A DNA stretch of 64,000 nt from Dolomedes plantarius (taxonomy: Eukaryota; Arthropoda; Arachnida; Araneae; Dolomedidae), in NCBI GenBank assembly GCA_907164885.2, contig OU015496.1, positions 178,276-242,275 of the forward strand, read 5' to 3'. Below the pieces are notes generated by a model. It was not told the origin of the DNA and searched no databases. It saw nothing but the letters and a program-made list of their open reading frames with translations. The position numbers and the translations under genes were made by a program. Shown here one piece after another: positions 23,369 through 36,109 of this stretch (its first letter is position 1; every line of letters starts with the position of its first letter).

Positions 23369-25862
23369 TATCTACTAAAACTGTACATACGATTTTTAGG
23401 ACAAATTTCTAACCAACATCAGCGGAGCCTCTGATGTCTCAATGGTCAGGGATCTCGTTAAAAGCTCTATTAGGCCGTGCTTGTAAGTCTTGGATCTCAT
23501 ACTACAATAGCGACAATAAGTGATGTCGTTTTAACGGTCGCTTGGCAGATAACAACAAAAATACATGGGAATCGACAAAACGGAGTATTCGGTCGATACT
23601 GAACGAGCTACTTCAAAAGTTATAGATAGTGAGAAAAGACTAGGAGGTGCCTATTTTAAAATACTTTTCACGTCTTTTCACAGATGTCATTATCAACTTC
23701 ACCGAGTGAATTGATTAAGGATCGCCTAGTAAGTGATATCTGACGTTATGCATGCATCCGTGGAATCTGTAGATGACTCAAGCTTGGGTATGGACACTTG
23801 TTCTAGAGCCCTCATAGCACGGCGAAGGAAAAGTACAAGTATTATGCGAACCAGTACGAGTATTATGGAACGATCATACTCAACGTTTTCGATCGGCTAT
23901 TAAATTTCGACAAGCGATGGACGGTTTAGGAATCGAATTTATGACACAGTTGTAGTTCCATTGAGGTAATAAAAAATGAAACATTTTACTATTGCCCAAT
24001 GCTATAAAACAGCTACATGGATGTATAACTGTCTCTCGTAACCGCCATATATTGGCTGTAAAGAAAAATGATTTGTTGCCATGAAAGGCGATGCACGCCA
24101 AATCTGGTGGATTGAGCCCGTATTGCGCAGGTGCGAAGTACAGCTTGGCGCAGTTCATGGCTAGCTTCGTAAAATAACGACAGAGAGCCCTTGGACGCGT
24201 TGGAAGGAGGTGACACTTTTTTGGAGGTGGTTTAGAGTGTTGAGTGAGGAGCAAGGCATGGCTGTTCGCATTTAAGTATTCCTTTTTTTTCATTATGTTT
24301 AGTTCAATAAATTTCTTATTTGCTCCTTAACCCCTTTGTCCGTCAATTAATATACTGTAGTAGATAATGTTTCTTTGGTATGACTTAATTTGATGAGTAT
24401 TGTAATCTGCTTAGCACGTGGGTCAGGCTATATATAGGGTTAAGTATTTTCTTGCCAGGTCAAGTGCTGTTATCTTAAAACCTAACTATTCTATTTAGTA
24501 TATGTTACCTGAGACAACCTGTCGAACGTTTGTCACAAGTACTGCGTTAAATAATGCTGTGAAGTTTGTGATGAAGAGGCTATCAAAAGAAGGCACGGGT
24601 CATGCAGGGTACATCGAAGTAACTTGAATAATTTTCAAGTATTTTTTTTTTCTTTATGAAGATATCATAATATATATAAAGAGTTAATTAGGTACTATCG
24701 TATAACATTTGAATGCCTCTTGTACTTAGTGGGCAAATTTCTGTCATCATTCTCCATCCGATTTTGATTTTTGGAGAAGTTTTCCCTATCATGGGTTTAA
24801 ATACGTTGAATTTCCTGACACGCTAATCTATCACACGACAGGATATCCATACTTAAACTTTACAAAATGTAATTACATAGTTCTATTAACTTCCTTTTAT
24901 CCTTCAAACAGCCGACGCAAGATCGCAACGGAAGGTGACATTATTGAAAGGTATGCAGCTTAAATGAGCTGTTCAATCTTATCTAAGACAAACCTATAAC
25001 GTCACCGACAATACAAGAGCATCTAGAAAAATTTTGCTAATAAATTAAATGAATAAAATAGAAAGTGTCACGTTAATTTGATAAATTTGCACCCCCTATT
25101 CATCGACTAACAAACATAACTCCCTGAGTTTCTAACTAAAGTAATATATGCTGATGAAAGCGAATAAATTTCATTTGTATATTATTCAGTTCACTATGAT
25201 GCAAATTACCTTCTACGATATTTCCTAAACTTGATGATAATGATTAATTCCAAGGCATTCCTGTTAGTTATTTTAATAAAATCAGAACGTGATGTAAGTT
25301 TGTGTATTCAGATCTTCAGAATTTTGTGTTACTATGCATTGCTATTCGAATTGAACAAGTGACTGTTTACCAAAAGAATCAATTATAACTCTATTAAAGC
25401 ATGACCTAGACAAGAGGACATAATCATGACATAAACGAAAGGATTTCTGCTTTACCTTACGTTATACTTTAAGAAGTCATATTTTTCTCTTTCGGGGAAA
25501 AGTTGTTATGAGTTTATAAAACTGTTTGACATACTTCAAAACTTTTCAGGTACAATCACCTTTTAAGCACAGTTATTGACTTTAAGACAGTTTTCTGTCC
25601 TCTAATAAGAGACGACACAGACGGAACAGGGTGGATCTAAAACGCCCTATGGACCCTATGTGGATGCATAAATAGGGGCTATTGGTATGAAGGCGAAAAC
25701 GTCGGTTTACAAAATTGTTTCTGAAGCTTTAGAAAACACGTGAAAAATAATTTAAAATACAATACAGCTACATAGATTTCAAGGAGTGCCACAAAACTTA
25801 TGGGTATAAATGCTTTTTTCAAATTTTGAGTCATAAATGAAGTAGTATACTCTCTTACCAGG
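23369..25862. other. Unassigned stretch
   Basis: A 137-codon minus-strand frame (23880-24293) has no motif or repeat partner and overlaps another open frame. I see no supportable gene in these 2.5 kb. Confidence 0.4.
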
Positions 25863-26624
25863 TTAAGGGGACTCACGACTCTTAAATCGAGGAAATAATG
25901 CATATTTTCATACTTTTTGAGTCTTTGTAACTATTTCAATTTACTCCCAATTTTTCCAAATTTTATGTATATGATAAATTGATCTATTTATTTTAATAAA
26001 CAAATTTTCAACTCTCCAAATAATTTTAAATATTTTTTTTAAATGCTTTAGTTTAAACCTTGTTTTTTAAGCATTTTTATTGTATACTGTCTTGCGCGCA
26101 GAACTATGAAATTAATTTTACACTTAAATGTATAATTCCTGTTTTATATTGAAAATAAATAATTCAAAATACAATTGAACATAAAACATTCAACATTAAT
26201 TTTTTTTTCAATTTTTTTAAAACTGCTCAAAATATGCTTAAAATTTCCTTAAATTTTTGCATTAATTTACCCCTGAAAAAAATAACAAAATGTGCAGTGA
26301 TTGCAATAATTCTAGTTCAGACTCAATAAAATAACATGATTTTGCAGTGATAAAAATTTCGTGGAATTATATTTCATAGTTTTTGAGATATCAGTTGCGG
26401 AATGATGCAAAATTACATTTTACACAGAAAAACGAGTTTAACATTTTTCTTACCATAAACTTGATCAGTAATTAAATATTTAGAATATCAATATCTCCGG
26501 AACTAAGTGGAATATTTTCATGCGGTTTGCTTTATTTTGTTCAGAAATGATCCGGCTTTAACATATATTTTTTTTTTCAAAAAATCGAATGTTTTAAATA
26601 TTTAAGGGTAGTCAGTCCCCTTAA
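25863..26624. mobile_element. TTAA MITE, family 1, copy 2
   Basis: Same ends, length and orientation as 10827-11587, bounded by TTAA. It differs by scattered substitutions and small indels. Confidence 0.8.
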
Positions 26625-26838
26625 TGTTATTCTTTGTTCCGGCCATAAATGCATTTTCGACATAAATGTGTCAGATGTTTAAATACTTGCATTCTGCTGA
26701 CAGTTTGCAGTTTCTGTGTTTCTTTACATGCCTTGATGGATTCATGTTGCACTACTATACCTTCAAGCCATGTCCTGAAGGCTGTTCCTAAAGATCCGTA
26801 TATTTCCCAAGAATGACGCTTCGATCTCATATTAAAAA

Positions 26839-27363
26839 ATTATATATATAATAGCCGTTGTCTCTGTATAACACTTCTGGGCTGTACTCATCTTTCAATT
26901 GAAGCCCTCAGTAAACAAACGGCCGGTTAGGCTTAATTTCAATTTCAGATGTGGATCAGAATTTTTTCTTACCTAAAAACTAATATCTTCTCCATCAAAT
27001 CACGTTTGTTCAGCCTATTTTTCTATAAAACATTCAGAACTAAAAAAAAAATTGGATGCTTTTAGCTGTATATTTAACAGTTTCTAAAAATCTGTTTACT
27101 TTTGCGATGAATTCTGAAAGTAACCAAACTTGAATGTGAATGAATCAAGTAGCTCAAGTATTCATATCGCGTAGTGAGCTGTAAAAAACTAGATGGCAGT
27201 CTACTAATCCAAACGCATGAAAAACTAAATAAATAAAAAATAATGAAAGGGTTTGCTTTTACAAGGTGTGGATTAAATGCAATATTGTTAGATAATTCGG
27301 GATATTTTTTAACTTTCATATACTTTTTCCATTATGACGTCAAAATGACGGGTTACCTTCTAG
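26839..27363 (+). mobile_element. Helitron family B, second copy
   Basis: Compact copy in plus orientation: 5' TATATATATAATAGCCGTTG, 3' hairpin GTCAAAATGAC, GGGTTACCTTCTAG and T. Only one copy of the 3' segment is present, unlike 5432-6387. The initial TC is degenerate. Confidence 0.75.
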
Positions 27364-28766
27364 TTTTTAATAATTGTTACATTTGTTACAGAGACAAACA
27401 TCCAGGTCGAAAATTCCACTCGAGACCTGATTTTTAGACGGAATGTAACGATGGTGTTAAAGGACATCCCAGAACAGGATTTTTATAATCAATTAATATT
27501 GGATTTTTATATCCAATAGAGTGTGTACACACTCTATTGGATTCACTCACGCCATGTTAACCTATAGAGAAAATTTGTCCAAGGATTGCCAACTTGGATT
27601 TGAAGATTTTTAAAAAAAATGTGCTTCCTTACATAACTTGATTAAAACTTAATAAAAACTTAATATTAACTTAATTAAACTCGATATAGAAATAAAGAAA
27701 TTTTACAAATTGGGGCACATCGAAATTGACCTGCACATCGTTTCTATCATGACTTTTATCGTAGAGCGTTTATAAAAGGGATCATGAGAGACCTAATGGT
27801 TCAGCATCTTCCTTTGTTGGTTAAACGCGTCCTAGTTCGTTCTTTCTTTATAGTATTTTTTATTTCCGTTCCTGTGTATAATCGTACTATGTTTGCTTTG
27901 TAAATATTTAATTCAATAGTAAGTGTAATTGTATTTGAAATGTCCACTTATATGTAAAATTGTAAGAGTGAATGTTATTGTATTGAAACTGCATCTTAAA
28001 TGTTAAATTGTAAGTAAATAAGCGAAATGGTTAATTTACTTGTCAGTGTAATAGTAATTGGAATTGCTCCTAAAATGTAAAATTGTTAGTATATAATATA
28101 AAATGTAATTGTAAATTGTAATATGTGTGTAGTGTAATTGTTAAATGCAATAGTAAGTGCATTGGAGACATATGAGCAAAATAATGTTTGAAATTAATCA
28201 AAAAAAAAAAAAGAATGATTTAATTTCTTTAGAAGAATTAATTATTATAAAAATATTTACCAGCAAACCTGTTTGTTAATCGTTTGTAATAGAATTGTAT
28301 TATGTATGTAATGTAATTGTTTCATGCAATAGTAAGTGTAATTATGTTTGAAATTGCATCTTAAATGTAAAATTGTAAGAGTAAGGTAATTGTATGGAAG
28401 TTTTACCTTGAATGTAATTTGTGAGTATACAATGTAAATCGTAATTCAAAATTGCAATGTATCCATAATGTAGTGGTAAATGTTAATGTAATTGAAATGG
28501 TAATTGAAATTGCATCAAAAATATAAAATTGTTAGTATATAATGTAAATTGAAATTGTAAATCGTAATATGTTATTAATGCAATGGTGAATGTAATATTA
28601 ACAGTAAGAGTAATTGAAAGAGCACCGTGAATGTAAAATGTTATGTATATAATGTAAACTGTAATTGTAAATTGTAATATGTTCACAAGCGACTTTAAAT
28701 ATGCCGTATAAGCTTATTGCTGTGGTCGGCGGAACCTTCAGAATTACAAATTGGGGCATTTTTACC
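27364..28766. repeat. Degenerate TGTAATTG-rich minisatellite (about 27880-28690) with unassigned flanks
   Basis: Phrases such as AATTGTAAATTGTAATATG and AAATTGCATCTTAAATGTAA recur roughly every 110-180 bp with heavy decay. Open frames on the minus strand here come from the repeat. Before 27880 nothing is recognised. Confidence 0.6.
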
Positions 28767-29275
28767 ATATTTTTATTAACTCGCTTTCTTGTTTGTGTGT
28801 GTGTTTGTCTGGTACAAATCTTACAATCGATTTTTAACTAACTTCCCGACTAGCTAGACATTTGAAACTTTTAGAATAGCTCAGAACACGATGACAATGC
28901 ATTTTTTCAGTACTTTTAGCCGAAAAAATCCACAAGGTGGCGCTTCGATCGAATTCAATGCCGGCACTTTTGCGTAATGGCGTTTGACGATTTTGAAAAC
29001 AGAATACATGTGAATTTAATTTGTTTACAAAAATAGTGTGCGAAAAATTAAAAAAAAATTATAAAAATCAAAGTTTATAAAGTCTGTGGATAGTGAAAAC
29101 GACTAAAAAGTGATTAAAATTAAATAAAAGAAAGTGAAAAAAAAATTAAGTGTAGGTTTGTGCAATTAAGAGATAATTGTCAAGTTTATATGATTCAACA
29201 GAAAATTTAAAAACATGGTATATAAAGAGGTTCTTTTTATCTTGTAATTATTCGTTTTGTTTAAATGAAAATAAT
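28767..29275 (+). repeat. Interspersed repeat family C, copy 2
   Basis: The first 150 bp and the last 110 bp (from GTCAAGTTTATATGATTCAA) match the other family C copies. The middle (28920-29160) is different sequence. AAAAACATGGTA near 29215 mirrors TACCATATTTTT at the start. Confidence 0.6.
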
Positions 29276-29377
29276 ATTTTAAAATAACATTATCCGGAGA
29301 AAAAATTGTACTCCGCAATAAAGAAATTGTACAAATTGAGGCATTTTTCGTTTTTTTTTTGAAAAATGCAAATAATA

Positions 29378-29570
29378 TCTATACTTATATATTATTTGCA
29401 TTTTTCAAATTAGAGCGAATTTGTATGTGGAGGGTAATCTCCAGAACCACTGCACCTATTTGAAAAATTCCTTCACTGTTTGAAAGGTACATTATTCCAG
29501 ATGGACAGAGGCTATATATTATGTATATGTGATCAGTAGATATAAAGTTAGGGGCTTAATCCTAACAATC
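29378..29570 (+). mobile_element. Probable Helitron 5' end fragment
   Basis: A TC preceded by A begins TCTATACTTATATATTAT. GTAATCTCCAGAACCACTGC and GAAAAATTCCTTCACTGTTT then follow at the spacing seen in widespread arthropod Helitrons. No CTAG-type 3' end was found downstream. The start falls inside an 18-bp-armed palindrome. Confidence 0.5.
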
Positions 29571-29621
29571 TCCATTGTTAACGCTACTGTCTTGTACCAC
29601 TTTTTGTGCCGAAGATTTCAA

Positions 29622-29700
29622 CGATCCTTAGCGTGGTGCTATCGCGATGAGCTTCTGTTCTGACAGTAGCGGTTCGAACCTAGCAGTTCTCCGGCACGCC
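29622..29700 (+). mobile_element. tRNA-like SINE head, tentative
   Basis: TAGCGTGGTGCTATCGCGAT resembles an A-box region and GCGGTTCGAACC a B-box, spaced about 40 bp apart. No second copy or TSD was found. Confidence 0.35.
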
Positions 29701-31774
29701 TTTTTCTTTTAAAAAATTAACTTTAATTATTAACTAACACAATATTAATTTAAGGTATTATTTAGGTTATTATTAAGTTGAAAAAAGATTTACAATTTAT
29801 TGGCTATCAACTGGAAATTTATTGGTATAATATTTTGTTCAACCCGGACAATGTCGGGACGGGCCGTAGTTTTAAAATAAAATTATTCGAGGAAAATATC
29901 TGTGTTTTAAACGCTTTGTCAATTCCTTTGGTGGACAAAATTTATATAATGAATCCTGTTGCAAGGTGCAGAAAAGTTCAGCCTGTCTGAAAATACCATT
30001 TTTATTGGATTACGAACATTTATGTCGGTGTAAATAGTAGAGAAATTTTCTCCGTAGCTTAAGATGGCGGTGAAAGAGTCCAATAGGGTTAGTACACAGT
30101 AGCCTTGAGGGCAGATTCGACTGCGACTCAGCCTTTAAATTAGTGTGTGTGTGACAAAATCAACGGGGAATTCAACGTTTACGTGAAAAGGGATATTTTC
30201 AAAATGAATTGATTTATCTCGATAAAACCACAACTGTGAATTGGTTTATCTCTATTTCCATATAGAAAACAGCTATCACAATATTTGTAGAATATAAGAT
30301 CCTGTGATGTTGATAGACATATATTGAAATATATTTCTTCTATATGAAGAAAAATAATCTTTATTTACAGGTATTTTTAAAACATTTAATAGCATTTTGA
30401 CCATACATTTCAAATGAATAATGTCATTTCAAATTTAAGCCTCTGTTCCAAATCCCAAGGAAAAAATGATTTCTATTCTTGAATAATAAATAAGATGAAT
30501 AACTGGATTATTCAATTTGACTACCTCATTATGGAACTTCATTATGAGGAAATTTCGAAGCAAACAAATCATCTTAATTTCTTAATTCGAAAAGTAAAGG
30601 ACCATACGTATTATCTGCTATGTTTGCACTATTACATGTGTGTCTTTTCTTCATCTCTTTTTCGATCAATCTCCTATGATTTTTTCATAACTTAATTAAA
30701 TTTTCGTATTAACCCCCATATAATTTTTTTCCCTAAAAATAGCCGAGTCTTTTACGTAAATGAATATGTGGGATCTAAAATGATTTTTTATTAGAGTTTT
30801 GTGCATGCTGAAATAACACTTCTGCCATTGTTAAATATTTTTTCCAATTCCTTGGTACATCACATGGTAAATAATTATTAAATTTTAACTAGAATCTGAT
30901 TAAAAATTTGTAAAAAAAATCATTTTTCAATTACAGGATTAACAGGTATTTAAATTTGCATTTAATTATATTACTGTTTTTTTTTACTTACATAACAGTT
31001 CTTATTAGAAAAATTCTATACCTCATTTTTATCACGTCTGGTATTTTATAATTACTCGACGAGGTATGTCTTGTTCCATGTAAAATTAATGTTACTAAAA
31101 ATAAATTGAAATCTATTGAGATATTTTTTGCTAATTCTGTAGTCGATAAATCAATTAATAGTTCTGTCTTCGTTCTAAAATCATGAACGCCATTTTTGCC
31201 CTTACAACACATTTGCCCCACATTCTCGTGCAATAAAATTGCTCGGAAAATCTGTGAACTTCCGCATGAATAATTTTTGAAGACATTTAACATTTTACCT
31301 CAAATTAATCGAGATCTTCAAAGATATTTCATCTTTGTTGTGTTGCCGATTTTGTTTTTATCATTATTGATAGCTAATGTTTAAAAATTGATTACAAGCG
31401 TCTGCGGAAAGTGTTTTTTTATGAAACCCTCCGTCAGCTGAAATGATCCCAAAGCAAAGAAGTATGTATTAATTATCCGTAAGAGCAAAACTTGTCAGCC
31501 TCTGAATTTCAAAATAATCTACTGATGAAAGCAAAAATATTGAAGGTATAATTGATAAGCTAAACACACAGCTAATGTCTGCACATAGCGGATCTTTGTT
31601 CCAGATCCATGATAGCAGAACTCGGACAGCCATGGCCTAGATAAGGTTGCGAGACGCGAATTGAAATAGGTGCCAAAATCAGACATAGTAAAAATACGAA
31701 ATTTTTAAGATATAAGAAAAATAATTAATAGTTTAATTCAATATATGACGACATTTTATAAATATATACTAATA
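29701..31774. other. Unassigned AT-rich stretch
   Basis: Frames at 29778, 30495 and 30988 show no domains. No terminal repeats seen. Confidence 0.4.
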
Positions 31775-31863
31775 CTAGCTGAAAACCCGCGCTTCGCTAC
31801 GCAGTACATTCAAATTAAACACAACGGTCAATATATGCAAATAATGCCAAAAAAATAAATATA

Positions 31864-32578
31864 CAGTGGCTCCCAAAAGTGTTCGTACACTTACGAATTT
31901 CAATGAAATAGGGGTCTATCCATTAATTAAAATGAATATTTCAGAATGGGTATTTAATAATAAGATATATAATCTATTCTTAACAAAACTACATGAAATA
32001 TTTTGAAAACATAGTAAAACTTTATTTTTAAGAAACCAGTTATCAAAAAGTAACAAAATATTTATCTCACAAAAGTATTTCGGATAAATTCATAATTAAA
32101 ATTATCGTCTGGCGCTTTATTTTTATTTTTGAATTGTGGTGGCATTTAAAATATCGTTTGGCTTTAATTTTTGCTTGCCTACTCCGTAATATTCTATTTA
32201 TTATTTAAAAATGGCTCGTAGTCGTAAAGAAACAACAAACAGCATTCGAAAATTGATTATTTTTCATCATAGTAGTGGTAAATCAGTTCGGAATATTGCT
32301 AAATTACTTAATTTATCCCATTCTACTGTGCAGTATGTGAAAAAACGCTTTAAAGAAGAAAATTGGATCGAAAACAAGGTTAGAAAAGGTTGTCCGGGTT
32401 CTTTAAACACACATTTAAGGGGAAAATCATTGCAAATTACTACAATTACAGAAGATAAAAATAAGGGTACTCATCCGACTAAGAATTCATCGTATTTAAT
32501 AGATTTCATCTTCCTTCTATCATACGACTACCATGTCTTTATGAAATTTTATTTTCGACAGTATATCTAATCTATATA
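31864..32578 (+). mobile_element. Tc1-like element, 5' part only
   Basis: It starts CAGTGGCTCCCAAAAGTGTT after TA (31862-31863). It contains a long terminal region and the start of a transposase, all nearly identical to the inverse of 33670-34223. After about 32400 it diverges, and no matching right end is present before the next element starts at 32579. Confidence 0.75.
32211..32570 (+). pseudogene. Tc1-like transposase N-terminus
   Basis: From ATG at 32211: MARSRKETTNSIRKLIIFHH, then SVRNIAKLLNLSHSTVQYV, a Tc1-type helix-turn-helix for binding the terminal repeats. Family similarity ends near VRKGCPG (about 32400), after which the frame runs through unrelated sequence to a stop at 32570. 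No catalytic domain. Unlike the full copy at 32857-33858, this one has no stop within the helix-turn-helix. Confidence 0.75.
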
Positions 32579-34223
32579 CAGTGGCTCCCAAAAGAGTTCC
32601 TACACTTACGATTTTCAATGAAATTTGGGTCTATCCATTAATTAAAATGAATATTTTAGAATGGATATTTAATAATAAGGCCTATAATCTATTCTTAACA
32701 AAACTACAAGAAATATTTTAAAAGCATAGTAAAACTTTATTTTCAAGAAACCAATAATCAAAAAGTAACAAAAATTTTATCTCACAAAAGTCATCGTACA
32801 TTTGTAAAAAATCTCTACATATTAGTAAATATTCTAATTTTTCGTTAAATTAATATGTAGTAGGATACCTTTAGCATCCACAATAGCTTTTAAACGTCTA
32901 TGCATAGATTTCACTAGTTCTTTTGTAATTTCTGCATCAATGTTCATCTATTCTTCCATCATAATTGTTTTTAGTTCGTTTTTCGTGGGAATGTCGTGTT
33001 TTCGTACTCGAACCTCCAAATATGTTCAATTGGGTTTAAATCTGGCGACTGAGGTGGTGTTTTCAAACCTTGTGGACAATTATAGAGACACCAGAGGCCG
33101 TGTTGAGAGCCGTGTGCTTAGGATGGTTATCTTCATAAAAAACAAAGTTGTTTTCAATACCCAAATTTTGGGCTGATAATTTTAAATTGTCTCTTAAAAT
33201 ATTTATATAAACAGCATGATTCATTATGCCATCAATAAATACCAATTTATCTAGACCTGATGCTGACATGCACCCTCACACAAAGACACCTCCGCCGCCA
33301 TGCTTAACTGTTCCTACTAAATTCTTGGGATTAAATTCCCCATTTTTGCTTCTCCATACAATTATCGTAACCAAAAATGTTAAACCTGCTTTCATCGGCA
33401 AATAAGACTTTATTCCAATACGTTTGGGGTTTATTTATCATAGATTGTGCGAAGGAAATCCTAAGCTTTCTGTTTTTCTCACTCACGAAACATTTTCTAC
33501 CGGCAGAACGCCCATGTAATCCAGCTGCTCTGAGAACTCGTCGAACAGTTTCAGGTGAAATTGAAGTAGAAAATCTTTCATTAAATTCTGCAGAAACTTT
33601 TACAGCACCCAATCGTAAGTTTTTTGCAAATTTTCTAATTATAAATCTCTGATCATGTTTCGTTAACTTTGCCGGACAGCCTTTTCTTACCTTGTTTTCG
33701 ATTCGATTTTCTTCTTTATAGCGTTTTATCACATACTACACAGTAGATGGGGATAAATTAAGTAATTTAGCAATATTCCGAACTGATTTACCACTACTAT
33801 GATGAAAAATAATCAATTTTCGAATGCTGTTTGTTGTTTCTTTACGACTACGAGCCATTTTTAAATAATGAATAAAATATTACGGAGTAGGCAAGCAAAA
33901 ATTAAAGCCAAACGATATTTTAAATGCCACTACAATTCAAAAATAAAAATAAAGCGCCAGACGTTAATTTTAATTATGAATTTATCCGAAAATATTTCAG
34001 TGTACGATGACTTTTGTGAGATAAATTTTTTGTTACTTTTTGATAACTGGTTTCTTAAAAATAAAGTTTTACTATGTTTTTAAAAATATTTCATGTAGTT
34101 TTGTTAAGAATAGATTATAGATCTTATTATTAATTACCCATTCTGAAATATTCATTTTAATTAATGGATAGACCCCTATTTCATTGAAAATAGTAAGTGT
34201 ACGAACACTTTTGGGAGCCACTG
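32579..34223 (-). mobile_element. Tc1-like DD34E element, full length, reverse orientation
   Basis: A 1645-bp element with both ends CAGTGGCTCCCAAAAG, flanked by TA on each side, and inverted terminal regions of about 230 bp. It encodes one transposase pseudogene. Its 5' end faces right. The size is normal for Tc1 elements. Confidence 0.85.
32857..33858 (-). pseudogene. Tc1-like DD34E transposase with stops and frameshifts
   Basis: From ATG at 33858 the protein starts MARSRKETTNSIRKL. A stop (TAG) lies in the helix-turn-helix at about residue 40, and the frame then runs on through GCPAKLTKHDQRFI, SISPETVRRVLRAAGL and FADESRFNIFGYDN, with the first catalytic Asp. A frameshift and a TGA follow in the linker (VGTVKHGGGGVFV). 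The second Asp is in YEDNHPKHTA. After another frameshift the Glu is in SPDLNPIEHIW, giving DD34E spacing. The C-terminus ends near VDAKGIPTTY. Frames on the plus strand here are shadows. It is inactive as read but structurally complete. Confidence 0.85.
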
Positions 34224-34745
34224 TATATATATATATTTATAAAAAAATCGTAAGGGAAATTTATTTTTTTTTGGATAACATCCAATCGTCTGCTGCATTA
34301 GAAAAAAAAAATATTTTTTTGTCTATTTAGTTGTTATGCACGTGACGATAAATTTATTTAAATTACTAGAAAAGAAATCATATGATCTTCATTTAATAAA
34401 TTAAATTCTAAAAATTAATCTTTAAAATTTCACCAAAAATCAGAAAATCGAGGTAAAGATTCGAAAAAGATTTCATTTTAAAGGAATTTTTAGGATCTTT
34501 CTCGCGATATAAATTTTATAACCCTCAAATTATTATTTTAAATGCAAACTTAAAACAAAGTTACCAAAACAGCTTAAAAATTTAATTTTAAAAAATCTAA
34601 GAAGATTTTTTCAAAAATCTTTCTTAGTGCACCCCTACACTATAAGAAGAATCGCCATGCAAAATGTCAGCCCTTTAGGTCCAGCGGTTTGGTCTGTGCG
34701 TTGTATGTCAGTGAGTCAGTTACGGAACTGATTTATATATATAGA

Positions 34746-35443
34746 CTAGCTGAACACCCGCGCTTCGCTACGGAGTACATTCAAATTAAATACAACGGTC
34801 AATGTATACAATTAACGCCAAAAAATATAAATATATATATATATTTATTTATAATAAATACGACGATCAATGTATACAATTGATGTAAAAAAAAAAACAT
34901 ATTTATAAAAAAAATCGTAAGGGATATGTTATTAGACAAAATAATGTCCAATCGTCTGCCGCATTAGCAAGAAAAAAAATATTTTTTTTGTCTATTTAGT
35001 TTTTATGCACGTGACGATAAATTTATTGAAAGTACCAGAAAAAGAAATCGCGTGATTAGCATTTAATAAATTAAATTCTAAAAAATTAATCTTTAAAAAT
35101 TCACCAAAAATCAGAAAAGGGAGGTAAAGATTCGAAAAAGATCTCATTTTGAAGGGATTTTTATGATCTTTCTCGCGATATAAATTTTATAACCCTGAAA
35201 TTATTATTTTAAATGCAAACTTTTAAAGAGTTACAAAAACAGCTTAAAAATTTAATTTAAAAAAATCTAAGAAGAATTTTTCAAAAATCTTTCTTAGTGC
35301 ACCCCTACTCTATAAGAAGAATCGCCATGCAAAATTTCAGCCCTTTAGGTCCAGCGGTTTGGTCTGTGTGTTGTATGTCAGTCAGTCAGTGAATAAATGA
35401 ATGAATGAATGAGTCAGTTACGGAGCTGTTTTATATATATAGA
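34746..35443 (-). mobile_element. Helitron A, array unit 2
   Basis: CTAG at 34746 directly follows the previous unit's terminal base. The 5' end TCTATATATATAAAAC closes at 35443. About 698 bp with the GAAT/CAGT tract near 35380. Confidence 0.85.
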
Positions 35444-36109
35444 CTAGCTGAAAACCCGCGCTTCGCTACGGAGTACATTTAAATTAAATACAACGGTCAA
35501 TGTATGCAATTAATGCCAAAAAAATAAATATATATATATATATATATATTTAATAAATGCGACGATCAATGCATAAAATTGATGTAAAAAAAATATATAT
35601 ATTTAGAAAAAAATCGTAAGGGATAATTTTTGGATAATATCCAATCGTCTGCTGTATTAGAAAGAAAGCTTTTTTTGTCTATCTAGTTGTTATGCACGTG
35701 ACGATAAATTTATTTAAAGTACCAGGAAAGGAAATCACGTGATCAGCATTTAATAAATTAAATTCTAAAAATTAATCTTTAAAATTTCACCAAAAATCAG
35801 AAAATCGAGGTAAAGGTTCGAAAAAGATTTCATTTTAAAGGAACTTTTAGGATCTTTCTCGCGATATAAATTTTATAACCCTCAACTTATTATTTTAATT
35901 GCAAACTTAAAAAAAGTTACAAAATTAGCCTAACAATTTAATTTTAAAAAATCCCAGAAGAATTTTTCCAAAATCTCTCTTAGTGCACCCCTACACTATA
36001 AGTGGAATCGCCATGCAAAATGTCAGCCCTTTAGGTCCAGCGGTTTGGTCTATGCGTTGTATGTCAGTGTGTCAGTGAGTCAGTTACGGAACTGTTTTAT
36101 ATATATAGA
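35444..36109 (-). mobile_element. Helitron A, array unit 3
   Basis: Opens with CTAG at 35444, closes with the inverted TCTATATATATAAAAC at 36109. 666 bp, abutting both neighbours without spacer. Confidence 0.85.

Larger units (their letters stand above)
31775..34745 (-). mobile_element. Helitron A, array unit 1 (interrupted)
   Basis: CTAG at 31775 opens the unit. Family A sequence runs to about 31861, is broken by a Tc1-type composite (31864-34223), and resumes to the TCTATATATATAAATC 5' end at 34745. The next unit's CTAG follows immediately. Confidence 0.8.

Noticed and set aside
23880..24293. 137-codon minus-strand frame
   Set aside because: No recognisable domain, another frame overlaps it, and the composition does not favour coding.
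33377..33652. 91-codon plus-strand frame
   Set aside because: Antisense shadow of the DD34E transposase pseudogene.
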